This document shows positions 1 to 8,553 of a stretch of 22,874 nucleotides of DNA, one piece after another (the stretch's first letter is position 1; every line of letters starts with the position of its first letter). The notes beneath the pieces were generated by a model, which saw nothing but the letters and a program-made list of their open reading frames with translations, was not told the origin of the DNA and made no database searches. Position numbers and translations under genes: made by a program. Origin of the DNA: Lachnospiraceae bacterium UBA7027 (GTDB lineage: Bacteria; Bacillota; Clostridia; Lachnospirales; Lachnospiraceae); assembly GCA_002494135.1 (NCBI GenBank), contig DLBG01000121.1, positions 1 through 22,874 of the forward strand. The letters run 5' to 3'.

Positions 1-996
1 ATATTTTATTTTCACACCCATTTTCTCAAAAAGTTTTAAATTCTCGCGGTAATAAAAGCAGAACGCCTCATCCTTCGCAACCGCAAGAGTAAGCATTGGA
101 TTAACGGAAGTGCTGCCACACTGATTTATTGAAAAATCCCGAAGGTTTTGGGAGTCCGGTGCAGCGGGACTCTTTAGGTCTGTTTCCGCTGTTCTCTTCG
201 GGTCCGGCTTTGCACCATCACTCATAATCGCAAGGATTCCGTCCACATCGCAGTTCTTCTCAATCATATCCGCAATGAGGCCGATTTTTTCTTTTAACTC
301 TTTTATTTCTCCCGGAAGCATCAGTCCGAGATGTCTGCTGTCCAAAACAATTTCTTCGTTTTCCGGCATAAACCCGAGCACTTTCACATCATACCCAAAA
401 CGGCACAGTTCCACTTCCAGTACGGGTTTTATTCTCTCGTAGAATCCGGCGCCGACCCGGTTTAAAACGACACCACGAATCCGCCTGTTTCCGTCTTCCG
501 AAAGAATTCCTTTGATTCTCGAAATCAGCGTCCTGCCGACTCCTTTTGCATCGACTAAAAGTAAAACCGGAGTCTTTGTGGAATCCGCAATTTCATAACA
601 GCTTCCTTCCGGGCTGAAAGGACTTAACCCGTCATAAATGCCCATGACACCTTCGATTACGGCTGCATTGAATTCGTGACCGGCTGCATTCTCTTTCTCT
701 CTGCCGTCTTCTTTATTTTCATTTAAAGCAAAGGATTCCGCCAAAACCTCCCGCGTTCCGTCCGCACCCTGAAAAAAGGTATCCAGGTTGTTGCCAGGAA
801 TCCCGAGAACTCTTTCATGAAACATCGGATCGATATAATCCGGACCGCATTTAAAAGACAAAGGACGATACCCTCTCTTTAAAAGCAGCTGCAAAAAGCC
901 GCAGGTAAAGGTGGTTTTACCGCAACCGCTTTTTTCCGCTGCGATTAAAATGCGCGGTATGCTGTTTTCATATTTTTCATTTTCCATCATAGTCAT
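1..996 (-). CDS. cbiA: Cobyrinic acid a,c-diamide synthase CbiA, 3' end cut off by window edge
   Basis: CbiA uses ATP and glutamine to amidate the a and c acetate side chains of cobyrinate in the cytoplasm. The 332 visible codons contain the N-terminal dethiobiotin-synthetase-like ATPase. The P-loop AAEKSGCGKTT lies at about residues 19-29, followed by KCGPDYIDP and IEGVMGIYDG, both family hallmarks. The last visible part, AVAKDEAFCFYY, is the hinge leading into the class I glutamine amidotransferase domain, whose catalytic Cys and His would lie left of base 1. A polar stretch rich in P, D, S and T precedes that hinge and looks longer than usual. I chose the ATG at 996, giving MTMMENEKYENS; ATGs at 990 and 987 are in frame and possible. 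It begins 24 nt after the stop of the cbiJ-E-T gene and is the last visible gene of the operon. The reading frame is open to base 1. Confidence 0.93.
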   Translation of the reverse strand, partial: MTMMENEKYENSIPRILIAAEKSGCGKTTFTCGFLQLLLKRGYRPLSFKCGPDYIDPMFHERVLGIPGNNLDTFFQGADGTREVLAESFALNENKEDGREKENAAGHEFNAAVIEGVMGIYDGLSPFSPEGSCYEIADSTKTPVLLLVDAKGVGRTLISRIKGILSEDGNRRIRGVVLNRVGAGFYERIKPVLEVELCRFGYDVKVLGFMPENEEIVLDSRHLGLMLPGEIKELKEKIGLIADMIEKNCDVDGILAIMSDGAKPDPKRTAETDLKSPAAPDSQNLRDFSINQCGSTSVNPMLTLAVAKDEAFCFYYRENLKLFEKMGVKIKY

Positions 997-1020
997 CTTT
1001 CATGCCTGCTTTTGCATGTT

Positions 1021-3021
1021 TCAAATCGTGAAAGAATAAATCATCACCGGGTTCTGCGCCTTCAGCATGTGATAGGAGCCGACTGCATCGAGACTGCTTA
1101 CGCCAATCTGTTCCGCTTTTAAATCAGCAGGCCGGTACTCTTTTATGATTTCTTCAATCTCCTGCATGGTTTCCATTGTAACGGCATTTAAAACATAATG
1201 GATTCCGTTCCCCTTCTTTAAAAGAATATTGATGATCTCCTTTAATCTGCCTCCGCTTCCGCCGATGAAAACGCAGTCCGGTTTATCAAGACCGGGCAGA
1301 ATATCACAGGCATCGCCCTCCGAAATGCTGACATTTCCCGCATGAAGAGCCTGAACATTTTGTTGAAGAAGCGAAACGGCATCTTTGTTTTTTTCAATTG
1401 TAACGACTTTCAGCGAAGGATTTAAATGTCCGATTTCAATCGCAACGGAACCGGTTCCGCCGCCGATATCATATACCAGATCTCCCTCACATAACCGAAG
1501 TCTTCGTATGCTCTCATGCCGGATTACTTCTTTGGTCATGGGCACCTTATCCCTTATAAAATCATCATCCGAAAGCATGGGAACGATATTTTTCTTCTTT
1601 GCGGATTTGTTACGGACACATCCGGTGATGCTGCCCGTACCATCAAACGAAAGAACATCCTCTGCCGAAAGATTCATGATTTTTTCATTCTCCGAAGACA
1701 GATCGATTCCGAGAATAACATCCGCCCGAATCTGTCTGTCGCTCAGTTCTTTCGCCAGACCGCGTACCTCTTCGGCACCGGAGAATAATACGAAAGTCTT
1801 ATCGCTATGATCAATAAGATCTCCGAGTTCATAAAGCGCTTCTTTGGAAAACCGCCCGTGAAGACTGTAAACAGTGGCATCTTCGAAGCTTACCCCCAGT
1901 CTTGATGCGAAATACGATACGCAGGAAATGCCCGGAAGAATTCGGACTTTTCCTGAATAGCCGCTCTTTTCAAGGTCTCTTTGAAAAGATTTTGCTCCGC
2001 TGTAAAATCCGCTGTCTCCGGAAAACAGAACCACCGCTTTATGCATGTCGGAATTCTCATTTAAGACTTTTAATACATCTTCTGCACGGTAATACGGATA
2101 TTTTCTGTCATGCCGGACAGGTGCTGTAATACGTTTTGCGCCAAAGACAACATCGGCGTTTTGGATTGCTTCCGTAACTTCCACGGTAAGATTCTTTAAA
2201 TCTCCCATGCCTGCGCCGGCTAAAATCAGTTCGCATTCCGCATCTTCCGGCGTCCCGGTTACTCCAAAAACCTGCAGTGCCTCTTTCACGGAAATGCCTT
2301 CCTCGTCGGGCCTTGCGATTACATGCACGGTAACGCCCGTATTCGCGCAGGCTTTTATTTTTTCTTCAAATCCGCCTTCCTTTCCGCTTTCTTTGGTAAT
2401 CAGATGGCGTATTGCAAACTGCCTGATTAAAGCCTCATTCAGTTCTTCGCCAAAAGGCCCCTGCAGTGCAATGATATGACTTTCTTCCACGCCGTAGGAT
2501 TTGCATATTTCGATGCTTTCAAGTGTTGGAAGGATTCGCACATAGGTATTCTTTAAAGTTTCGGCAGAAACCGTATTTGCATACGTTTCCATTTCCTTGC
2601 TGCCGGTCGTCAGCAGAATATTCTGTGTGCAGTCACAAAGTGCCCCGGTGCATTCGGTAAAAGTCTCATATATTTTTACATTCTGATATCCGGATAAATC
2701 CATTTTTTCCCTCTTTATTCTGTAATATGAAAGACCGAATTTTTCGGATACGGCTTTCGCATTAACGGATACTTCCGTCGCATACGGATGCGTGGCATCA
2801 ATCAGATAATCTCCTCTTTCGAATCCGTTTTCTTTTAGGAAAACCGCCATGTCGGATTCGTCCATTCTTCCTACATGTGTAGTTCTGAAAGGGAGTTCCT
2901 CCATCATGCTTTTCCCGTACTGTGATGCTACGGATACAATATGCTCCATCCCGGCCAAAGCCAGGCAGTCAGAGAATTTTCTTCCTTCCGTTGTCCCTGA
3001 TAAAACAAAGATTTTACTCAT
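1021..3021 (-). CDS. cbiJ/cbiE/cbiT: Trifunctional fusion: cobalt-precorrin-6A reductase CbiJ + C5/C15 methyltransferases CbiE-CbiT
   Basis: Three successive ring-modifying activities are in one 666-residue chain. Residues 1 to about 250 are CbiJ/CobK, the precorrin-6A reductase; the N-terminal FVLSGTTEGR and LIDATHPYA at about 73-81 are typical. Residues about 262-465 are CbiE, an SAM-dependent C5 methyltransferase of the tetrapyrrole methylase fold, with LAGAGMGDLKNLT, VLFSGDSGFYSGA and ILPGISCVSY. Residues about 485-666 are CbiT, the Rossmann-fold C15 methyltransferase/decarboxylase, with RDKVPMTKEVIR, the SAM loop YDIGGGTGSVAIE at about 517-529, and FIGGSGG. CbiE-CbiT fusion (CobL type) is common; adding CbiJ in front is rarer. 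The start ATG overlaps the cbiH stop by 8 nt, implying translational coupling. No domain shows an obvious loss of key motifs, so all three are probably active. Confidence 0.93.
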   Translation of the reverse strand: MSKIFVLSGTTEGRKFSDCLALAGMEHIVSVASQYGKSMMEELPFRTTHVGRMDESDMAVFLKENGFERGDYLIDATHPYATEVSVNAKAVSEKFGLSYYRIKREKMDLSGYQNVKIYETFTECTGALCDCTQNILLTTGSKEMETYANTVSAETLKNTYVRILPTLESIEICKSYGVEESHIIALQGPFGEELNEALIRQFAIRHLITKESGKEGGFEEKIKACANTGVTVHVIARPDEEGISVKEALQVFGVTGTPEDAECELILAGAGMGDLKNLTVEVTEAIQNADVVFGAKRITAPVRHDRKYPYYRAEDVLKVLNENSDMHKAVVLFSGDSGFYSGAKSFQRDLEKSGYSGKVRILPGISCVSYFASRLGVSFEDATVYSLHGRFSKEALYELGDLIDHSDKTFVLFSGAEEVRGLAKELSDRQIRADVILGIDLSSENEKIMNLSAEDVLSFDGTGSITGCVRNKSAKKKNIVPMLSDDDFIRDKVPMTKEVIRHESIRRLRLCEGDLVYDIGGGTGSVAIEIGHLNPSLKVVTIEKNKDAVSLLQQNVQALHAGNVSISEGDACDILPGLDKPDCVFIGGSGGRLKEIINILLKKGNGIHYVLNAVTMETMQEIEEIIKEYRPADLKAEQIGVSSLDAVGSYHMLKAQNPVMIYSFTI

Positions 3022-3751
3022 TCAGATATCCTCTCGGAGTTACCATATACGATCCGATTTTTCTGCTCTTTGAATTTCCGATAAATACCGTTGTAAACAT
3101 ATCCGTCTGCGTACTCTTCAGCTCCCGCAGAGTAAGAACTTCCGCCGACTCTCCCTCTCTGCCTATATTTCTCGCAATCGCACAAACCGTGCTTTCGCTT
3201 TTACTCTTCAGCAGAATTTCACAGGCTTTCATCAGATAGTCTTTTCTTTTATGGCTGGACGGATTGTAAAGAACAATGCAGAAATCTCCATCCGCTGCGG
3301 CAGAAAGTCTTTTCTCGATCACATCCCACGGTGTAAGCAGATCACTTAAACTGATAACACAAAAATCGTGACCCACCGGAGCTCCTACGATTGCCGCACC
3401 GCTCATTGCCGCCGAAACGCCGGGAATTACTTTAACATCGGTAAAGCCTTCCGAGAGGGCCACCTCCAGCATTGGGGAAGCCATTCCGTAAACACCGGCA
3501 TCTCCGCTGCAGATTAATGCTACCTTTTTTCCTTCTTTCGCAAATGCAACACATTTTTTACAACGGTCGATTTCCATTTTCATTCCGTTCGGGAATAACT
3601 CTTTCCCGGGATAACGTTCTTTTACCAGATCGATATAGGTCTGATATCCGACAATCACATCGCTTGAGCGTATGACTTCGTCCGCTTCTTTGGTTATGCC
3701 CGTCTCGCTTCCCGGGCCCAGCCCGACTATATATATAAATCCGTTTGACAT
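3014..3751 (-). CDS. cbiH: Cobalt-precorrin-3 C17-methyltransferase CbiH (ring contraction)
   Basis: CbiH methylates C17 with SAM and drives ring contraction in the anaerobic pathway. The 245-residue length fits the stand-alone family. The N-terminal YIVGLGPGSETGIT is the tetrapyrrole methylase signature. GYQTYIDLV at about residues 35-43 distinguishes CbiH/CobJ from its paralogues. CSGDAGVYGMASPM at about 81-94 and VIPGVSAAMSGAAIVGAP at about 108-125 form the SAM/substrate loops, and VLYNPSSHKR is typical of the C-terminal half. A GGAG Shine-Dalgarno sequence lies about 10 nt upstream of the ATG, in the 19-nt gap after cbiG. Its 3' end overlaps cbiJ-E-T by 8 nt. Confidence 0.95.
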   Translation of the reverse strand: MSNGFIYIVGLGPGSETGITKEADEVIRSSDVIVGYQTYIDLVKERYPGKELFPNGMKMEIDRCKKCVAFAKEGKKVALICSGDAGVYGMASPMLEVALSEGFTDVKVIPGVSAAMSGAAIVGAPVGHDFCVISLSDLLTPWDVIEKRLSAAADGDFCIVLYNPSSHKRKDYLMKACEILLKSKSESTVCAIARNIGREGESAEVLTLRELKSTQTDMFTTVFIGNSKSRKIGSYMVTPRGYLNE

Positions 3752-3770
3752 AGATTCGTCTCCAATCGTA

Positions 3771-4796
3771 TTACATCTGTCGTTTCACTACGGCAACCGT
3801 AATTCCGTCACCGCATACTTTCTTTACCACGATTTCTCCCCTGTTCATGCTTGCCGCCATGGCTGCGCGTTCGCAGACATTTCCGACACCGACGGTACTT
3901 TGCACATAATCGGAATCCGTAAATTCACCGCTCACTTCATTCAGAATCTGTGCATCGAATGTAAGAAAAGGGATTCTGTATTTTGCTCCGAAAGTGCGTA
4001 AGCACTCTTCATCTTCCTTGCGGTCAATGGAGCAAATCGCATAGACTTCCTTTATATCGATTCCGTTCTTTGAAAGAACGTCCAGAATAAACGATTCCGC
4101 TTCCACGGTGTCTTTTCCGCGTTTCGTTCCGACGCCCACGAAATACGGTTTCGGCGTAAGAAGCAGTGAATATTCACAGTCCGCCGAATCCGCAACATCC
4201 GAAACCAGCACATCCACCGCTTCCTTCGGCGGAAAATGCTTTACGGAAAGTGTGATATTTTTACCCTCTACGGCTTTGGCGGAAACCTTTTTGATTCCCT
4301 CCCTGTTTTGGATAATCAGATTCTGTTCTTTTGCAAACAGATCCGCAGAGAATGCATCATTCATATCCGTGGATGTGGTAATTACCGGAATGGCGCCGAT
4401 CAGTTCCGCGATGGTCAGAGCGATTTTATTTCCTCCGCCCACGTGTCCGGATAGAACAGGAATGACAAACTGCGCGTTATCATCCATGACAATCACCGGG
4501 CTGTCACTTAATTTATCTTTTGCAATACCGGACAGGGCACGAACGGCAATTCCCACTGCGGATACAAAGATAAGACAGGCACCTGCTTCAAATCCTTCCT
4601 GCACCCAATCGCGAAGGGAAGAAACGTTTTTCCGCTTATCGTCCGTTACAGAAATGTTCCTTCCGTCATCGGCAGAACCATCCGCCATGACATAAATCTT
4701 AGCTTCCGTCATGCCGGCCTTAAGATATTTTTCATTCAGTTTTTGAAGAACCTCCTTACCTTTTTCGGTAAAGCAGATTGCTCTTTTCTCAGTCAT
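3771..4796 (-). CDS. cbiG: Cobalt-precorrin-5A hydrolase CbiG
   Basis: CbiG opens the delta-lactone of cobalt-precorrin-5A and releases acetaldehyde, a step specific to the anaerobic pathway. The 341-residue protein has the expected layout. The N-terminal domain carries LIFVSAVGIAVRAL followed by DSPVIVMDDNAQFVIPVLSGHVGGGNKIA. A linker contains PKPYFVGVGTKRGK, and the C-terminal domain ends with STVGVGNVCERAAM, a strongly conserved motif. The open frame extends to 4877, but those extra 27 codons lie inside cbiF and resemble no CbiG N-terminus. The ATG at 4796 (MTEKRAICFTEKG) starts at the expected place and overlaps the cbiF stop by 8 nt, so I set the start there. Confidence 0.94.
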   Translation of the reverse strand: MTEKRAICFTEKGKEVLQKLNEKYLKAGMTEAKIYVMADGSADDGRNISVTDDKRKNVSSLRDWVQEGFEAGACLIFVSAVGIAVRALSGIAKDKLSDSPVIVMDDNAQFVIPVLSGHVGGGNKIALTIAELIGAIPVITTSTDMNDAFSADLFAKEQNLIIQNREGIKKVSAKAVEGKNITLSVKHFPPKEAVDVLVSDVADSADCEYSLLLTPKPYFVGVGTKRGKDTVEAESFILDVLSKNGIDIKEVYAICSIDRKEDEECLRTFGAKYRIPFLTFDAQILNEVSGEFTDSDYVQSTVGVGNVCERAAMAASMNRGEIVVKKVCGDGITVAVVKRQM

Positions 4797-5553
4797 CTTT
4801 GGTTCCTTTTCGAAATCCCGTGGTGAACTCCGGCGCATAGAGCCTGGAGCGGTCATAACCGCTTTGCGATACGGCATCGCCGATTAAAATCACCGCAAGA
4901 TTTTTAATTCCCTCTTTTTCTCCGGCCTGTGCCAGTGTTCCTATGGTACAGTATACTTTTCTCTCTTCCGGCCAGGTTGCTTTGTATACGATGGCTGCAG
5001 GGGTATCGGCATCATATCCGCCCGCCATCAGTTTATCCGATAATTCCTTTAACATTCCGGCGCTTAAATAGATTGCCATGGAAGCCTTGTGTGAAGAAAG
5101 GCTTTCAATGGATTCTCCCACCGGAACTTTTGTCCGTCCCTCCATCCTCGTTATAATCAGAGTCTGGGAAATCCCCGGAAGCGTATATTCCATATTGAGG
5201 GAAGCAGCCGCACCGAAACATGCACTGACTCCGGGACAGGAATCATAGGCGATTCCTTTGGCCGCCAAAAGATCCATCTGTTCGCGCACCGCACCGTAAA
5301 TACTGGGGTCTCCGGTATGAAGTCGTACCACGTCAAGACGATTCGCCTCTGCTTTTATCATGACCTCCAGTACTTCCTCCAGTGTCATTTCTGCACTGTT
5401 ATAAATCCGGGCCTCTTTTTTTGTATACTTCAGCAGCTCCGGGTTAACCAGACTTCCGGCATAGATGACAACATCTGCTTTTCCCAGTAAATCTTTTCCG
5501 CGAACCGTGATTAAGTCTGCTGCTCCGGGTCCCGCCCCCACAAAATGAACCAT
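4789..5553 (-). CDS. cbiF: Cobalt-precorrin-4 C11-methyltransferase CbiF
   Basis: CbiF transfers a methyl group from SAM to C11 of cobalt-precorrin-4. The 254-residue length is normal. The N-terminal VHFVGAGPGAADLIT is the family signature. VVIYAGSLVNPELL (about residues 28-41), RLHTGDPSIYGAVREQ and PGVSACFGAAASLN build the SAM and substrate site. LPGISQTLIITRMEGRT is characteristic of CbiF/CobM. The ATG follows the cbiD stop with one base between; AAGGAAA, inside the last codons of cbiD, is a good ribosome binding site. Its stop overlaps the start of cbiG, so cbiD-cbiF-cbiG are likely translationally coupled. Confidence 0.96.
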   Translation of the reverse strand: MVHFVGAGPGAADLITVRGKDLLGKADVVIYAGSLVNPELLKYTKKEARIYNSAEMTLEEVLEVMIKAEANRLDVVRLHTGDPSIYGAVREQMDLLAAKGIAYDSCPGVSACFGAAASLNMEYTLPGISQTLIITRMEGRTKVPVGESIESLSSHKASMAIYLSAGMLKELSDKLMAGGYDADTPAAIVYKATWPEERKVYCTIGTLAQAGEKEGIKNLAVILIGDAVSQSGYDRSRLYAPEFTTGFRKGTKDD

Positions 5554-5554
5554 C

Positions 5555-6718
5555 TTAATTTCCTTCTTTCAGAATTTCTTCGGCGCCTTCGGTCATTCCC
5601 AAAAGCCCGTATTCCGCCATATAAATCATGCATTCCACATCCACTTCACCCTGTGCGCGCTTATTCAGATAATACTGCACACGCTTTGCCAGATCGGAAA
5701 AACACTCTTTTTCTATGCCTTCCTTTTTCAAAATCTCATACGCTTCCCTGGTGTTTAAGCATTTCAGAATCCGCGAAAGAGATTCTTTCGATGCACCATG
5801 GCGAATTGCGGCCGAAGCAATAATTTCCATCCGGCAGTCTGCTTCCTTCGAATGCGTATTCATGATTCCTCCGGCAACCTTTACCAGTTTTCCCGCATGT
5901 CCCGCAAAAAGCATCTTCCGAAAACCGAGTGAGCGGACCATGTCCGTCGTATCTCCGATATAATTGGCGCACTTTACGGCAAGATCAAGATCATATCCAT
6001 ACTGATCAAATAAAAACTGCCGGCCGTAATTTCCGGGCGATATGACAGCGGATTTCCGTCCTTCTTCTTTCTGCTGGCGCAGTTCCACATATATGGTATC
6101 AAGAATTGCCTTCGTACTCATGGGCTCGACAATTCCGGTCGTTCCGATAATGGAGATTCCGCCTTCGATGCCAAGACGCGGGTTAAATGTTTTCGCAGCT
6201 ATTTCCACTCCCTCCGGCGCGGAAATCGTAATTTCAATCGAATCCCTGCAATCAAAAATATCCATTACTTCACGGACTTCTTTTTCAATCATTTTACGCG
6301 GAACGGAGTTGATGGCAGCGTTTCCGACCGGCTGATCAAGACCCGGTCTGGTCACGGTTCCGACACCGGTACCTCCCTGAATCAAAACCCGTGCGTTCCC
6401 GTCCTGCAGGCATTTTGCCCCGGCATAGATTAACATTCCGTTTGTAACATCCGGATCGTCTCCGGAGTATTTCCGAACGGCACATGAAACATATTCTTCG
6501 CCTTTTTCAATTTCGAGAATCGCAGTCTGATACCGGATTCCTGCGGGAGTTTCGATTGCAATTTCCTCTTTGTCGCGACCGCTTAAAAGCATATAGACAG
6601 CCGCTTTGGCTGCAGCGGATGCACAGCTTCCCGTGGTGAATCCTTTTCTTTGTTCCGTATTCATTTGTGCCAAACTGTTATGTACTGTATCCATATTTTT
6701 TACACACAAATCAACCAC
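5555..6718 (-). CDS. cbiD: Cobalt-precorrin-5B C1-methyltransferase CbiD
   Basis: CbiD methylates C1 of cobalt-precorrin-5B with SAM and is found only in the anaerobic route. The signature RKGFTTGSCASAAAKAA appears at about residues 24-40, followed by GGTGVGTVTRPGLDQPVG, GIIGTTGIVEPMS-like residues near 190, and FAGHAGKLVKVAGG near 270. These cover the whole family length. The frame can begin at GTG 6718 (387 residues), ATG 6694 or ATG 6667. None has a strong Shine-Dalgarno sequence; an A-rich GTAAGAAAAA precedes 6718. The family usually has few residues before the RKGFTTG motif, so a later start is possible. It follows cbiC after 35 nt. Confidence 0.94.
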   Translation of the reverse strand: MVDLCVKNMDTVHNSLAQMNTEQRKGFTTGSCASAAAKAAVYMLLSGRDKEEIAIETPAGIRYQTAILEIEKGEEYVSCAVRKYSGDDPDVTNGMLIYAGAKCLQDGNARVLIQGGTGVGTVTRPGLDQPVGNAAINSVPRKMIEKEVREVMDIFDCRDSIEITISAPEGVEIAAKTFNPRLGIEGGISIIGTTGIVEPMSTKAILDTIYVELRQQKEEGRKSAVISPGNYGRQFLFDQYGYDLDLAVKCANYIGDTTDMVRSLGFRKMLFAGHAGKLVKVAGGIMNTHSKEADCRMEIIASAAIRHGASKESLSRILKCLNTREAYEILKKEGIEKECFSDLAKRVQYYLNKRAQGEVDVECMIYMAEYGLLGMTEGAEEILKEGN

Positions 6719-6753
6719 TTTTTCTTACATTGCTTTTGTTCTTTTTCCGGGTT

Positions 6754-7422
6754 TTATTGGTCAGGTTCTCTGAGCCTGTACAGTACCGCGTTCATGATAG
6801 CGGCCGCCACGTTGCTTCCGCCTTTCCGACCGCGATTTACGATATAATTTAAATCACTGTTAATCACAAGTTCCTTTGCCGCTACCACATTTACGAAGCC
6901 AACCGGAACACCGATAATAAATGCCGGCGTATACCCGGACTGATCGTACTGCTCCATCAGTGAAATCAGTGCTGTCGGAGCATTTCCGACGACATAAATC
7001 ACCGGTTTGGCAATCCGCATTGCACGCTCCATGCTGACATAGGCTCTGGTCAGATGCCGTTCTTTTGCTTCTTTCGCAACTTCCTCATCTGCCATAAAAC
7101 AATGAATCTCTCCGCCGTACTGAAAGAGTTCTTTTTTGTTGATTCCGGTCAGAGCCATATTGGTATCGGTTACCACATCGGCTCCTTTGCGAATCAGATC
7201 CATAAGAACGGATACGGCATTTTCACTAAACATCAGGGTTTTTGCATAATCAAAATCCGCCGTCGTATGTATGCATCTTTTGATAACCGCTTCATTTTCC
7301 GACGGAAGTAAAACCCCTTCTTCATTCAGAATTTCCGAAATGATACGAAAGCTTTCCGCCTCAATAAGCGAGGCATCCATATATTTACTGTTTATTTTTT
7401 CTTCCGATGTTTTACAATCCAT
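6754..7422 (-). CDS. cbiC: Cobalt-precorrin-8 methylmutase CbiC
   Basis: CbiC moves the C11 methyl to C12 to give cobyrinate, using a catalytic histidine. In this 222-residue protein that residue is probably His52 in IKRCIHTTADFDYAK, matching the family IHATGD motif. ADVVTDTNMALTGINK, PVIYVVGNAPTAL and a C-terminal IVNRGRKGGSNVAAAIMNA are all conserved. The motif before the latter reads GFVNVVAAKELV where many homologues have an ESK sequence, a mild variation. It lies 62 nt downstream of cobD, the widest gap within the minus-strand operon apart from the leader; I saw no terminator or hairpin there. Confidence 0.95.
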   Translation of the reverse strand: MDCKTSEEKINSKYMDASLIEAESFRIISEILNEEGVLLPSENEAVIKRCIHTTADFDYAKTLMFSENAVSVLMDLIRKGADVVTDTNMALTGINKKELFQYGGEIHCFMADEEVAKEAKERHLTRAYVSMERAMRIAKPVIYVVGNAPTALISLMEQYDQSGYTPAFIIGVPVGFVNVVAAKELVINSDLNYIVNRGRKGGSNVAAAIMNAVLYRLREPDQ

Positions 7423-7484
7423 TTGTTCCGGTTCCTGTATTTTTCATTGTTATGCGATTCCCGTTTTTCCCGTCCTGAAGTAAA

Positions 7485-8540
7485 TCATTCCTGTTTCATT
7501 TTCTTCAGACAGTCCGTCAGGTACGCATTCGCCTCGTGTTCCTTAATCCCGATCCGGTAGTAAAAGCCCTCCGGGTATTCCGCATAATCATATTCACGAA
7601 TCCATATCCCCATCTTTGAAAGGCGCGCTGCAATTTCTTCTTCCGCCTTAAAATAGATAAAACAGGAATCGCTATCAAATACCTTCATCCCCAAACCGGT
7701 AAGCTCTGTCGTAAGATAATTTCTCTCCTCCTGAATCCGTGAACGCAACCGGCTTAAATACTCTTCGTCTTTCGACAGTTTCAGTCCTTCTTCCAGAATA
7801 TACTCGGCAGGAACGGACAGATTCCATTCCGGCAAAACATCCCGGATTCCAGACACCGTACCATTCTGCGCAACAATATATCCCATGCGTACTCCGGGAA
7901 GAGAGAGCAATTTGGTATAGGATTTTAAAACAACCGTCCGCGGATAGCGCTTTATTATTTCACTCACATTTGCGGCAGATTCCGTTTCTTTTCCGGGCAG
8001 TTCAAAACTCAAATCCAGAACCACCCATATTCCTTCCGCGTCCGCTCTTTTTAAAAAGGTATTTCGTTCCTCTTTCGAAAACAGTTTGCCGGAAGGATTC
8101 CAAGGGTCACAAAGAAACATCATCTCCGGCATGTTTCCTTCCGATAATGCCTTCTCAAAATCCGAAAGATCCGGCAGAAAACCGTTGCTTTCCTTTGTCC
8201 TGCAAAACATTTTCTCGCAGTTTCCCATTGTATCCAGAGCATACTCATATCCGGAATACCCGGGCACAAATAAAAGCCCTCTCTTCGGATTGATATATCG
8301 TACTACACCTGTAAGCAGTTCCGATGCCCCGTTTCCCGCCAGAACATTTTCCGGCGAAACGTTTTCGTCATTTGCTATCAGTGTTCTGATTCTTCTCTGG
8401 TAAGGATCCGGATATCTCCCGGAGTCATTAAGGGCGCGCACGCCGGCCTTAACAAGCCTCTCCTTTGGTACGAAAGGATTCAGGCTTACGGAAAAATCAT
8501 ATCGAATATTCTTTTGATAAGTATCCCCGCCGTGTTTCAC
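7485..8540 (-). CDS. cobD: L-threonine-O-3-phosphate decarboxylase CobD (PLP-dependent)
   Basis: CobD makes (R)-1-amino-2-propanol phosphate, the linker joining the corrin ring to the nucleotide loop. The sequence is a fold-type I aminotransferase: HGGDTYQKNIRYDFSVSLNPF at the N-terminus, GNGASELL for phosphate binding, DPWNPSGKLF, and SYTKLLSLPGVRMGY carrying the PLP lysine (about residue 210). The frame is open to 8600, but the first 20 codons overlap cbiB. The GTG at 8540 lies 7 nt after a perfect AAGGAG and begins just before the conserved HGGD, so I chose it; the product is 351 residues. A histidinol-phosphate aminotransferase-like role is the alternative, but position next to cbiB favours CobD. 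Confidence 0.92.
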   Translation of the reverse strand: MKHGGDTYQKNIRYDFSVSLNPFVPKERLVKAGVRALNDSGRYPDPYQRRIRTLIANDENVSPENVLAGNGASELLTGVVRYINPKRGLLFVPGYSGYEYALDTMGNCEKMFCRTKESNGFLPDLSDFEKALSEGNMPEMMFLCDPWNPSGKLFSKEERNTFLKRADAEGIWVVLDLSFELPGKETESAANVSEIIKRYPRTVVLKSYTKLLSLPGVRMGYIVAQNGTVSGIRDVLPEWNLSVPAEYILEEGLKLSKDEEYLSRLRSRIQEERNYLTTELTGLGMKVFDSDSCFIYFKAEEEIAARLSKMGIWIREYDYAEYPEGFYYRIGIKEHEANAYLTDCLKKMKQE

Positions 8541-8547
8541 AGGCACT

Positions 8548-8553
8548 CTCCTT
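8548..8553 (-). promoter_or_regulatory. Ribosome binding site deciding the cobD start
   Basis: AAGGAG on the minus strand, 7 nt before the GTG at 8540. It begins inside the stop codon of cbiB (TAA at 8554-8552). It supports a 351-residue CobD starting MKHGGDTYQ rather than the 371-residue open frame that overlaps cbiB. Confidence 0.8.

Noticed and set aside
4108..4695. 195-codon open frame on the plus strand
   Set aside because: Lies wholly inside cbiG on the opposite strand, is rich in Ser/Pro/Thr as expected from an antisense frame, and matches no family. Other plus-strand frames below 19600 are of the same kind.
4797..4877. Longer CbiG start at 4877
   Set aside because: The added 27 residues are cbiF sequence in another frame and do not resemble any CbiG N-terminus.
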